DNA from: Paeniglutamicibacter gangotriensis Lz1y
GTDB taxonomy: Bacteria; Actinomycetota; Actinomycetes; Actinomycetales; Micrococcaceae
Assembly: GCF_000348945.1 (NCBI RefSeq)
Contig: NZ_AOCK01000005.1
Coordinates: 275,448-339,447, forward strand
Reading direction: 5' to 3'
DNA length: 64,000 nucleotides
The notes beneath the pieces were generated by a model, which was not told where the DNA came from, did not search any database, and saw only the letters and a program-made list of their open reading frames with translations. Within the stretch, counting starts at the first letter, position 1; every line of letters starts with the position of its first letter. The position numbers and the translations under genes were made by a program. Positions 34,167 to 42,419 of the stretch are shown piece by piece.

Positions 34167-35114
34167 ATGAACATGAATCTGGAACAGCTCCAAAGTTTTG
34201 TGGAAGTGGCCCGCATCGGCCATTTCACCCGCGCCGCCGCGCATCTGCACCTGGCTCAACCTTCCCTTAGCCGGCAAATCTCCACCTTGGAAACCGACCT
34301 CGGTGCGGTGCTCTTCCACCGGGTCCGGGGCAACATCTCACTGACCGCCGCCGGCGAATCACTGCTTCCCTTGGCCAAGCGCATGCTCGCCGATGCCGAC
34401 AGAGTTCGCCACGAGATGCAGGAACTTGCGGGACTGGCGAAGGGGCGGGTGAGACTCGGCGCCACACCGACGCTGTGCGTTAGCCTCGTCGCCGACGTGT
34501 TGACCTCGTTCCACGCGGCATACCCCGGCATCGACCTGCACCTGAGCGAACGTGGTTCACGCGGGCTGCTCGATGAACTTGCCGAGGGAACACTCGATCT
34601 GGCACTCATCACCACTTCCGAGGAACCAAGCCCCAGCGTAGCGAGCTTGCAACGACTCCCGCTACTCACCGAGGAGTTGGTTGTCGTCGCTGCTGCCCAC
34701 AGTCCACTTCTGGGAAATTCCGGGTCCCTCACACTGGAACAGGTGGCTCTTCTTCCGCAGATCTCCTTCCATGAAAGCTACGACCTCCGGGCCACCACCA
34801 TGGCGGCCTTCCACGAAGCCCGCCTGAGCCCCCATATGGTGCTCGAAGGGGCAGAAATGGACGCGGTGCTGCGCTGCGTGGAGCGCGGTTTGGGCATCGC
34901 GGTGGTCCCGGCCATGGTCTTGGCCGACCGACCCGGCCTGCAATCGGCCAGGCTCACCAACCCGCGGCTCACACGCTCGATCCGCTTGGCCCACCGCAAG
35001 GACCTGCAGCTCACACGCGCCGCGGCCGCCATGCAAGAGATGATCATCAAAACCGCCGACATGCTCTCGTTAACCGCCGCCGGGAAAAACGGCATGGTCC
35101 TGCGGGCACTCTAG
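34167..35114 (+). CDS. LysR-family regulator
   Basis: LysR-type regulator of 315 aa. The N-terminal helix-turn-helix is clear (LEQLQSFVEVARIGHFTRAA, then L-A-Q-P-S-L-S-R-Q-I-S-T-L-E), followed by a linker helix and an effector domain with the usual LysR pattern (D-L-A-L-I-T, then G-L-G-I-A-V-V-P). ATG 34167 and ATG 34173 are both possible. It is divergent from the FrdA-like gene across 80 bases, so that gene is its likely target. The gap contains ATTAGTCCAATGAAT, which fits a loose T-N11-A pattern. The inducer cannot be read from the sequence. Confidence 0.92.
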   Translation: MNMNLEQLQSFVEVARIGHFTRAAAHLHLAQPSLSRQISTLETDLGAVLFHRVRGNISLTAAGESLLPLAKRMLADADRVRHEMQELAGLAKGRVRLGATPTLCVSLVADVLTSFHAAYPGIDLHLSERGSRGLLDELAEGTLDLALITTSEEPSPSVASLQRLPLLTEELVVVAAAHSPLLGNSGSLTLEQVALLPQISFHESYDLRATTMAAFHEARLSPHMVLEGAEMDAVLRCVERGLGIAVVPAMVLADRPGLQSARLTNPRLTRSIRLAHRKDLQLTRAAAAMQEMIIKTADMLSLTAAGKNGMVLRAL

Positions 35115-35362
35115 GATTCCGGCGGCTCACCCCGGGGCTCGGGAGCGGGCTTGCCACACCTCGATATTCCTGTCCGCATGGATTCACCGGCGGCAGGCGG
35201 CACGGCACGGTTCTTGCGGCCCGGAGCTGACCCTCCAATGTGGCGGTGCCAACACCCGCTTCGCAAGCACTACCGCCGGGCTGCGATTAGGCTTGGGGCA
35301 GGCCCATTCGCAGCATGCATCCGCCGCACTGTGGGCCCCGAAACAACTTTTCAAGGACCCAC

Positions 35363-36202
35363 TTGCCTTTTACACTGGCCCACCCGGCTGCCATCTTGCC
35401 CTTCCTTCGTCAACCATTCGTGCCGATCGCATTGATTGCCGGCGCCATGGCACCGGACATCCCCTACTTCGCGATGGTGTCATCTACCAGCGAGTCTTGG
35501 TACGAACCGTTTCTCAACGGCACCAATTCACATGACTTCGCCCAGATCCTGAGCGTCGGCCTACCTCTGGCACTGGTCCTGGCCGGCTTCCTGTGGCTGG
35601 TGGCACGTCCGCTGCGCTGGGCCACGCCCGATGCCTGGCTGCCCACCAAGACCCCCGCGACGGGCCGCAAGCCGAGCAGCGCAAGAATCGCGCTGTGGAC
35701 CTTCTACTCACTGATGCTGGGCTTGGTCACCCACCTCGCATGGGATTCTTTGACCCATGGGGGTGGCCGGGTGGTCCAATTGCTCCCGGTCCTCTCCACC
35801 GAGCTGTTCAGCGGGTTCCCTGCCTATCGGATCCTGCAGCATCTGAGCACCGTGGTCGGCTTGCTCGTGCTGCTCTGGTGGTACGTCAAACGGGTGAAGG
35901 CATCACGCGCGGCAGACACCAGCACCGAGACGTCCGTAACCAGGTTTCGGACCGCACTTGTCGGATTGATCTTGCTCGTCCCGGCAGCACTCGCCGCCGG
36001 CATCGGCGTTTCGCACGAGCTCACCGTCAACGCCGAGCTCGGGGCCGGCATCGGTGTCGAACTCGGGATCGAGTCGCTGCTGTGGATCGCCATTACCCGT
36101 GGCGGCGCAGCATTGCTTCTCGCCGCGACCGCCTATGGCCTCGTCTGGCAGGGCACGGCGCTGTTTATTTGGCTCCGAACCCGGGCTCATTCCCGAGCCT
36201 GA
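35363..36202 (+). CDS. DUF4184 membrane protein
   Basis: Membrane protein of 279 aa with about six helices, matching DUF4184. The family N-terminus (PFTLAHPAAILP) begins directly after a TTG at 35363 that is preceded by AAGGA, so TTG is chosen over a longer in-frame start at 35315. Other landmarks are M-A-P-D-I-P-Y-F and L-G-L-V-T-H-L-A-W-D-S-L-T-H, where His/Asp residues at membrane edges resemble the metal sites of YdjM/LrgB-like hydrolase relatives. Function unknown. It stands alone within a stretch rich in broken genes. Confidence 0.78.
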   Translation: MPFTLAHPAAILPFLRQPFVPIALIAGAMAPDIPYFAMVSSTSESWYEPFLNGTNSHDFAQILSVGLPLALVLAGFLWLVARPLRWATPDAWLPTKTPATGRKPSSARIALWTFYSLMLGLVTHLAWDSLTHGGGRVVQLLPVLSTELFSGFPAYRILQHLSTVVGLLVLLWWYVKRVKASRAADTSTETSVTRFRTALVGLILLVPAALAAGIGVSHELTVNAELGAGIGVELGIESLLWIAITRGGAALLLAATAYGLVWQGTALFIWLRTRAHSRA

Positions 36203-36562
36203 TTTCCACATTCCCGCACGACCCTCACAACCCGGCATCGGCCCATACCAACACCTGAATCCAGACGTCGCCCTCGACGAGGCACCAGACTTCTGGCTGC
36301 CCGGACCCGCACGGAATCGGGCACTCAAACTTTCACGATGCAGATAAACTATTCCAAATCAAAAGTGGTGCAGATCATTTTTCCTTGGCTATCTTGGTGT
36401 TTGCTTGTCAAGGGCGGATTTTCCACCCTGCAGGGGAGATTGACTACCAGGCGCAACTAATCCATCAGCCGTTTCGAAGCTGCGGAGGGTCGCCTGGGAC
36501 AGGTCAAAAATCCTAGGCTTCCACACTCCTGCGCTTCGTCTGGAGCACAAGGAGGTCGCACC
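36203..36562. other. Intergenic region, no gene seen
   Basis: About 360 bases. The middle (36340-36420) is noticeably AT-richer than its surroundings and probably contains the promoter of the guanine deaminase pseudogene. No structure or gene was recognised. Confidence 0.5.
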
Positions 36563-37050
36563 GTGATCAGCACCAACCTTTCAGCAACAAACCTCGGCGA
36601 AGCCGTCGCCATCGCGGCGGAGAACGTCCGACATGCCGGGGCCCGTTCGGGGCCCTGATCGTCACCGCAGACGGATCACGCTTCGAAGGCGTCAACCGGG
36701 TCACCGCCAACAACGACCCCACCGTCCACGCCGAGGTCACCGCCATCCGCGCCGCCTGCGCGACCCTTGGCACCTTCGATTTGTCGGGGCCGGTGTTCTA
36801 CACCAGCTGGGAACTCTGCCCCATGTGCCTGGCTTCGGCTCTCTGGGCCCGGGTCTCCCGTGTTCTCTTCGCCGCCGACAGGCACGAAGCAGCAGCCGGA
36901 TTCGACGACGCAGCATTCTACGAATCCTTCGAGGGCACCCCGGCCGATCGCTCCGCGCTGATGCCAGTCGAACGCATCACCGATGACGGCTTCGACCACC
37001 GGGAGCCCTTCACCCTGTGGTCAAACCTCGACCCCCGTATCGAATACTAG
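36563..37050 (+). pseudogene. Guanine deaminase-like nucleoside deaminase, frameshifted
   Basis: Remnant of a roughly 163-residue cytidine/guanine deaminase-fold enzyme. The GTG at 36563 has a perfect AAGGAGG site and reads M-I-S-T-N-L, then A-V-A-I-A-A-E-N-V-R-H-A-G. The frame then breaks at a GGGG run (36638-36641), where five G would restore A-G-G-P-F-G-A-L. In the next frame the rest is intact: G-A-L-I-V-T-A-D-G, zinc motif H-A-E-V-T-A-I-R-A-A-C, then C-P-M-C-L-A-S-A-L-W-A-R-V, to the natural end. A one-base slip in a homopolymer is either a real inactivation, a phase-variable site or a sequencing error. The adjacent purine-gene deletion scar favours inactivation. Confidence 0.85.
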
Positions 37051-37121
37051 GGCCGGCGAGAACCATGACTCTCACCAATTCGAACCGCGCAAAGATCCAA
37101 GATCCCGCGCCACCACGCTGA

Positions 37122-37558
37122 ACTAGTCCCTCACTGCTTGAACGCCTGTTCGAGATCGGCGAGCGCGGCTCGAGTGTCAAGCGGGAAATCCGCGGCGGCG
37201 TCGTCACCTACTCTTTGAGGAAGTACTCATCGATGAGGACGGACGGGTGAGTACCGAGGTACTGCGGCAATATCACATCCCCCGCTTTGCCGATGTGCCA
37301 CGCAGCGAGATCTATTTCGCCGCAACCAGCGATGCGTTGGGGCCGCGCGGGGCCAAGTCCATGAGCGAGTCCCCGTTCAACCCCGTTGCCCCGGCCCTGG
37401 CCAATGCGCTGCGTGATGCCACGGGCCTACGCTTCGCCTCCACCCCCTTCCGTCGCGACGACGTGTATCTGGCGTTGGAGGACGCAGGATTAGTTCCGCC
37501 GCTAGTTACCGCCGCCGAGCAGGTGCAGGTCGGCAACGGTGTCGATATCCAGTCCTGA
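37122..37558 (+). pseudogene. Deletion scar: start of an NCS2 purine permease joined to the end of xanthine dehydrogenase
   Basis: From 37122 one frame reads T-S-P-S-L-L-E-R-L-F-E-I-G-E-R-G-S, then V-K-R-E-I-R-G-G-V-V-T-Y, the N-terminus of an AzgA/PbuG-type (NCS2) purine permease without its start codon. Around 37206-37214 the homology stops. A second frame then carries the last 115 or so residues of a molybdopterin xanthine dehydrogenase large subunit: D-E-D-G-R-V-S-T-E-V-L, then G-A-K-S-M-S-E-S-P-F-N-P-V-A-P-A-L-A-N-A. A deletion of several kilobases is the simplest cause. The xanthine dehydrogenase tail overlaps the convergent MocA-like gene by 57 bases. Confidence 0.82.
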
Positions 37559-38128
37559 GTCCACATCGGAGCAGTCAACCAGGTCAATCATGTCCGGGTG
37601 CGCGGCCAGGTAGGCGCGGGCTCCGGCGTCGGAGGTGGCAGCCGACGCGGCCAAGGCCGTGTGCTCCGGGGCGAAGAGCACCGGGTGTCCGCGTCGCATG
37701 GAGGTACCGCCGCGCCGGTATCCGGCGGCGGTGATCCGTCCGGGTCGGTGCGCCTCCAGGATCCGGCGGACCGCCTTCGCGGCCAGGCCGGGCTGGTCCA
37801 CCAACGCCACCAGGGCGGACGACCCTTGTGGCACTGCTTCCATGCCCAGGGCGAAGGAAGAACCCAAGCCGCGGGCCCACGCATCGTTGACCAACACCGT
37901 GAAGTGTTCATCCAGTTCCAGGTTCTGCGCCACGTGTTCGGCCTCGGCGCCCAGAACCACCAGCACGTGCGCGCACCCGCCATCGAGCAGGGCGCCCAGC
38001 GCGGATTCCAGCAGGGTGTCCCCGTTGGCCTTGCGCAGCAGCGCCTTGGGCCCCAAACCCAGGCGCGACCCGTTGCCGGCGGCCAGCAGGACTCCGGTTG
38101 CCCTGGGGTGATTGCTCTCGGCATCCAT
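37502..38128 (-). CDS. MocA-like molybdenum cofactor nucleotidyltransferase
   Basis: Cytosolic NTP transferase of 208 aa with the MobA/MocA fold. The nucleotide-binding motif LLAAGNGSRLGLGPKALL lies at about 14-31, and the metal-binding segment is A-L-V-D-Q-P-G. In bacteria with xanthine dehydrogenase, MocA attaches CMP to the molybdopterin cofactor, and here the gene directly faces a xanthine dehydrogenase remnant, which supports that role. If the local dehydrogenase is gone, the enzyme may serve another molybdoenzyme or be redundant. The ATG directly abuts the stop of the upstream gene (TAAATG), so it is probably translated from the same message as the pRiA4b-domain gene. Confidence 0.82.
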   Translation of the reverse strand: MDAESNHPRATGVLLAAGNGSRLGLGPKALLRKANGDTLLESALGALLDGGCAHVLVVLGAEAEHVAQNLELDEHFTVLVNDAWARGLGSSFALGMEAVPQGSSALVALVDQPGLAAKAVRRILEAHRPGRITAAGYRRGGTSMRRGHPVLFAPEHTALAASAATSDAGARAYLAAHPDMIDLVDCSDVDSGLDIDTVADLHLLGGGN

Positions 38129-39937
38129 TTAGCGGAATTTCTCCAGGACGGCGTTGACCATGTCCTTCTCGAAGGCCTTCGGGTCCAGCTCGTGCCCGTC
38201 CTCGAGTCCGAACCATCCCCGAAGCCATTCATAGTCGGGGTGCTCGGGGTCGTTGGACGCCTCGATCTTGTCCGCCCAGCCCCACGGGCCTCCGGTGTCA
38301 TCGAGCGGCGCCATGCCGCGTCCGCCGGTGCAGGAGGGAAGCTTCCCCGCGTCCTGCGTCTCAAGAATTTTTTCCAGGGTGATCCGGTGCTGCCAATTGT
38401 CGCCGAAGTCGTAATCGTAGAAGAGCACTTCCTTCTCGTGCTGCAGCACCTGGGCGAGTAGCACCGTTGACTCGTGGATGTGGGCTTTTTCCCAGGGTGC
38501 CGACTCCACGTAGTCGTTGGAGTAGGTGGTTCCGTCCTTTCCGGGCTTCCGGAACAGATGCAGGTGGCTGTTGTCCCAGTCGAAGGCGGCCTGGATGAGG
38601 TCGTGGAATTCGTCGAGTGCGATTCCTGCAGGCACGCGCAGGCGGCGCCAGACCGGTGGCGAGGTGTGCTGGATCATGACTTTGAGCTCGTAAGCTTTCT
38701 TCGCATTGGCTGGCTTTTGGGCGTATTCCGGCTCCTGGTCGGGGTCATCGGAGAACACAGTTTTCACGGCCACCCAGAGGTGTTCAGGCACCCTTACGTG
38801 GGTGTCGAGTTCCACGAATCCCAGTTTTTCAAGCTCCTGGAACTGCTCCAGTGCCGTCTTGGTCAGGACCTCTTCGAAGGTGGGTTCCGCCTCCGATTCT
38901 GCGCCTGACTCAAGTGCGAGCATGTCGATCGGCAGCGGTTCGTTGCCGCACCCCAGGCTGAGTGCCGTCTTGTTCACCATCCACAGCAACGAACCGATCA
39001 TCGGTTTTGCCATGACGGATTCCTCGCGGGCTCGCAGCACGCACAGCGCCAACTTCCGCGCCGCGTCCAGCGCTTCCTCTTCCGTGGCGTCCAGCCCCAA
39101 CCCGTGCCGCTGGGCCGGCGCAGCGGTGTTCGCCCGGATCTGCAGCAGGCCGGCCGCCACCAGTCCGTGCCACACCATGCCCAGCAGCGGCACCTCGTTC
39201 ATGGAACGGACCACGGCCACGGCGTCAGGTTCATCCGCGGCGTCCCCGGTTTGGACGGCGTCGGGCATCAATGATTCGAACCCTGGCAGCACGTCTTCGG
39301 CCATCCGTGACTTCTTGGTTAGTCCCGCCCCACGGGCAGACACACCCAGGCAGGCGGCCGCGGCCGCGATGTCACCAAGCTTCAGCGTCCCGGTGGCCGT
39401 GACCGGCTTTCCGCTGTCGACCCATTCGAGCAGCGCCGTGGCGTGCTGCACCAGCGCCATGGCTTCAAAGGCCCCCAGCTCGACGTCCCGAGGAATGTCG
39501 GGGATGATGATCTCCGGTATCTCCAGCATGGGGACCTCGTCCCCGATGCCGAACAGGTAGTCGAGGTCGTTGAAATCGTTCTGGGTTCCGGTCCACAGGT
39601 CGTTCTTCGTGAGGAATTCGAGGTAGAGATGGAAATCCTCGAGGACCAGCAAGATATCGTCGCCCGACTCCGCTTCCAGCATTCCCATCACCACCGTGGC
39701 GTCTTCGGATCTCAACGCCGTGATATGTGGCGCGTCCGCAACTTCACCGAATTTTGCCAAGACCATGCGCGTGTTTTCCAACACATCCAGTGCGTCTTCC
39801 TCCGGCCCGACGGCGTGGTTGAACCATTCCATGAATCGCGGCAGCAGGGGCGCCAGCATCTTCTCGATGGCGTCCTCGGCGGGCCCCTTGCCTTGTTCCG
39901 CTGCCAGCGGCGAACTGCTTGTGCTTTTCTTGGTCAT
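38129..39937 (-). CDS. pRiA4b ORF-3-like domain protein, copy 1
   Basis: Soluble acidic protein of 602 aa. The C-terminal part (about 415-600) is a plasmid pRiA4b ORF-3-like domain: Y-E-L-K-V-M-I, then S-P-P-V-W-R-R-L-R-V-P, F-D-W-D-N-S-H-L-H-L-F, Y-D-Y-D-F-G-D-N-W-Q-H, and G-P-W-G-W. The first 400 residues are uncharacterised. They run colinear with those of the paralogue at 40327-42213 (shared E-W-F or Q-W-F, H-L-Y, L-W-T-G-T, L-P-G-F-E-S-L, V-V-R-S-M-N). The ATG follows GGAG. The pRiA4b domain occurs in plasmid and transposon-linked proteins of unknown role, but no mobile element is seen here. No function is proposed. Confidence 0.85.
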   Translation of the reverse strand: MTKKSTSSSPLAAEQGKGPAEDAIEKMLAPLLPRFMEWFNHAVGPEEDALDVLENTRMVLAKFGEVADAPHITALRSEDATVVMGMLEAESGDDILLVLEDFHLYLEFLTKNDLWTGTQNDFNDLDYLFGIGDEVPMLEIPEIIIPDIPRDVELGAFEAMALVQHATALLEWVDSGKPVTATGTLKLGDIAAAAACLGVSARGAGLTKKSRMAEDVLPGFESLMPDAVQTGDAADEPDAVAVVRSMNEVPLLGMVWHGLVAAGLLQIRANTAAPAQRHGLGLDATEEEALDAARKLALCVLRAREESVMAKPMIGSLLWMVNKTALSLGCGNEPLPIDMLALESGAESEAEPTFEEVLTKTALEQFQELEKLGFVELDTHVRVPEHLWVAVKTVFSDDPDQEPEYAQKPANAKKAYELKVMIQHTSPPVWRRLRVPAGIALDEFHDLIQAAFDWDNSHLHLFRKPGKDGTTYSNDYVESAPWEKAHIHESTVLLAQVLQHEKEVLFYDYDFGDNWQHRITLEKILETQDAGKLPSCTGGRGMAPLDDTGGPWGWADKIEASNDPEHPDYEWLRGWFGLEDGHELDPKAFEKDMVNAVLEKFR

Positions 39938-40326
39938 GAAACTCCGAATCAGGGGATGGGGCCGGTTCTCGTGGACAACGATATGCGGCGGTCGTCTGCC
40001 GCCGCAATTTGCTCGCAGTAAGTCAGTCTTGAACGCAGCGTGTCAAGGTTTCGGCGGGTCTTGGCACGACGGGAAGGTATGCAGGAAAATCGGGAACGGC
40101 CCTCGTGCAGAGATCTGCGCGGTTGCCGTTCGGTAGACCATTCCCCACCGTCTCTTCGAGACCGGCCTTCTGCCGGCCCAGGGCGTTGATCTCGGTGCAC
40201 CGGGCTCATGCTTTGCCACGCACCGATGCCCACCCCACGGCATCAGGCGAGACCGTGCGTCAGCGAAAGCCGACGGCCCGAAGACCACGGATCACAGGTG
40301 TACATGCACCCTGGCTTCCGCGAAGC
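39938..40326. other. Gap between the two pRiA4b-domain genes, no gene seen
   Basis: About 390 bases. All open frames lack protein character. The duplicated genes are separated by this unrelated stretch rather than forming a compact operon, so the downstream copy probably has its own promoter here. Confidence 0.45.
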
Positions 40327-42213
40327 CTACCCGAGGAGATCCTGGAATTGGCGCAGTCGCTTGTTGATGGCCTTGATATCGAATTTCTCGGGGTCCAGGG
40401 TTTCGCCTTCCTCCAGGCCCATCCAGTCCATGCGGTCCTCGTGCGCGGGGTGTGCCGGGTCCTTGATGGCCTCAAGCAGCTCGAGCCAGCCCCAGATGCC
40501 ACCGCAGTCGTCCTCCGGTGCCATCCGCGCCCCGTCAAGGCACCGCGGGACTGCACCTGCATCCTTCAGCGGAAGAATGTTTTCCAGCGTGATCAGGTGC
40601 CGCCAGTTATCCCCGAAGTCGTAGGTGTACTCGAGTTTCGAGCCCTTGCGCTTGAAAACATCCGAGAGTGCAACGGTGCGTTCTTCAACGTTCTTGTCCG
40701 TATAGGGGGATGCTTCAAAGTCGCCGCTGGAGTACGTGGTTCCGTTCCTGCCGCCGGCTTGGAACTCGTGCAGATGGCCGCCGTCCCAACCGAAGGCACT
40801 CTGGATGATGTAGTGGAGGTGGCTGAGGCGTGCGCCGTTGGGGACCGTGACGGTTCGCCAGATCGGGGGCGTGAGGTCCCGGAGCGCGATCTTCAATTCG
40901 AGCACGGCGGTGCTTTTGGCCGGAGTCGTGTTCCGGCGCATTTCGATCTGCGGTTCCTCTCCCCCGCTGGGCAAACCGTAGAATTCACCGTAGTCATCCG
41001 ACGACTTTTCGAAGACGGTTTTCAAGCTACCCCACAAGTGCTTCGGCACCCTCACATGTGTGTCCAGGGACAGCAGCCCCAGCTCCTCCAGTACCGTGAA
41101 CATGCCCAGCGAAGCGTTGGCCAGGAGGTTGGTCAGGTACTCTTCCCCGTCCGGATCCAGGTCCTCGTCGAGTTCGAACTTTTCCATCGGCATGGGGGTT
41201 TCGGTGCACCCCATGGTGAGCACCGCCCTGCGCAACATCCCTATGGGAGTTCCCAGCGGTCCGGCATCCCGGATTTCATCTTCAAACCGTTGCAGGATGC
41301 TCGTCGCCGTTTTCCGGTACGTTTCCACACGCCGGGCGGGGGTGGAATCCGCTTCGAACCCGTGTCCCTGACGAGGGACCGCCTTCGTGGAACCGACCTC
41401 GATGAGCTCCGCGTCCTGCAGGCACCGCCACATCATCTCCAGTTCGGGCACGTCATTCATGCTGCGGACCACCAAGGTGGGCTCCTCAGCGTCTTTGACC
41501 TCCAGTGACTCGAATCCCGGCAGCGCCGGGGCATCACTGCGCTGCTTTCCCTGTCGCTGGCCGCGGGCCTTGACACCCAGGCTTGCGGCGGCTGCTTCGA
41601 TGTCGCTCAGTCGCAGTACGCCCGTGGAGGTCACGTCTTTGCCCGTGCCGATCCATTCGAACAGCGCCCCCACCTGTGAAATCAGGGGCATGACTTCGAA
41701 TGCCGCAAGTTCTTCGTCCTCCGGGATCCGGGGCACCATGATTTCGGGGAATTCGGGCACCGGGAACTGCGCTTCTTCATCGACGAAGTCATGCACCGCA
41801 TCGTAGTCATGATCGGTCCCGGTCCACAGACCCATTTCGCCCAGGAAGTCGATGTAGAGATGGAACGCGTCGGCCGCCATGTCGGTGTCCTCACCGAGCA
41901 CCGCTTCGAGGGCGTCAAAGGCCCGGACCGCTTCGTCGGTGGTGAATGCGGTGACGCTTGGCACGGCATCAACTTGGAGGAATTCGGCGAGCACCACACC
42001 GATGACCTTCAAACAGGCCAAGGCCTCCGCTGCTTCACCCTCGCTGCGTTCAAACCATTGCACGAAGCCCGGAATCATGGGAGCCAAGAGTTTTTCTGCA
42101 CGGAACGCACCGAGCGACACGGCCGAGCCATGACGCGGATTCCCGGGCTTTTGCGCAGGACCCTTGCGATTGCGCTGCTTCTTGCCCGACTTGCTGGTCT
42201 TTTTCTGCGACAT
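40327..42213 (-). CDS. pRiA4b ORF-3-like domain protein, copy 2
   Basis: Soluble protein of 628 aa, paralogue of copy 1 over its whole length. A very basic N-terminal tail (K-K-T-S-K-S-G-K-K-Q-R-N-R-K) is followed by the shared unknown region (about 40-430) and a C-terminal pRiA4b ORF-3-like domain (about 436-620): L-E-L-K-I-A-L, T-P-P-I-W-R-T-V-T-V-P, F-G-W-D-G-G-H-L-H-E-F, Y-T-Y-D-F-G-D-N-W-R-H, and G-I-W-G-W. ATG 42213 follows GGAG and begins the basic tail; the longer frame upstream is rejected as non-conserved. Copy 1 has a shorter tail. Divergence between copies indicates an old duplication. Function unknown. Confidence 0.85.
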   Translation of the reverse strand: MSQKKTSKSGKKQRNRKGPAQKPGNPRHGSAVSLGAFRAEKLLAPMIPGFVQWFERSEGEAAEALACLKVIGVVLAEFLQVDAVPSVTAFTTDEAVRAFDALEAVLGEDTDMAADAFHLYIDFLGEMGLWTGTDHDYDAVHDFVDEEAQFPVPEFPEIMVPRIPEDEELAAFEVMPLISQVGALFEWIGTGKDVTSTGVLRLSDIEAAAASLGVKARGQRQGKQRSDAPALPGFESLEVKDAEEPTLVVRSMNDVPELEMMWRCLQDAELIEVGSTKAVPRQGHGFEADSTPARRVETYRKTATSILQRFEDEIRDAGPLGTPIGMLRRAVLTMGCTETPMPMEKFELDEDLDPDGEEYLTNLLANASLGMFTVLEELGLLSLDTHVRVPKHLWGSLKTVFEKSSDDYGEFYGLPSGGEEPQIEMRRNTTPAKSTAVLELKIALRDLTPPIWRTVTVPNGARLSHLHYIIQSAFGWDGGHLHEFQAGGRNGTTYSSGDFEASPYTDKNVEERTVALSDVFKRKGSKLEYTYDFGDNWRHLITLENILPLKDAGAVPRCLDGARMAPEDDCGGIWGWLELLEAIKDPAHPAHEDRMDWMGLEEGETLDPEKFDIKAINKRLRQFQDLLG

Positions 42214-42350
42214 GGGACTCCGTAGTAAAAGAGAAAAACAAAAAACAACAACTGTCTCCACGATATTCTTGGCCGCTTGTGGCCGCAATCGATGACGGGC
42301 AGTCAGGCTACGCGGCCACAGGTCAGTGGCCCGGATCCTCATCGGATACG

Positions 42351-42398
42351 GCGCTGCCCCGGGGTTGGTTTCATATGAAACCAACCCCGGGGCAGCGC
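42351..42398. terminator. Perfect 48-bp palindrome after the opuC-type operon
   Basis: Positions 42351-42374 and 42375-42398 are exact reverse complements, with centre CATATG and outer sequence GCGCTGCCCCGGGG. It lies 21 bases beyond the stop of the binding-protein gene. No T-run follows. A terminator function is likely; such a long uninterrupted palindrome can also form a cruciform. Confidence 0.85.
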
Positions 42399-42419
42399 TT
42401 CGAGGCAGATTCGATGATG

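Noticed and set aside
38129..42213. Plasmid or transposon origin suggested by the pRiA4b ORF-3 domain name
   Set aside because: No transposase, inverted terminal repeats, replication or transfer genes, or composition change is visible around the two genes.
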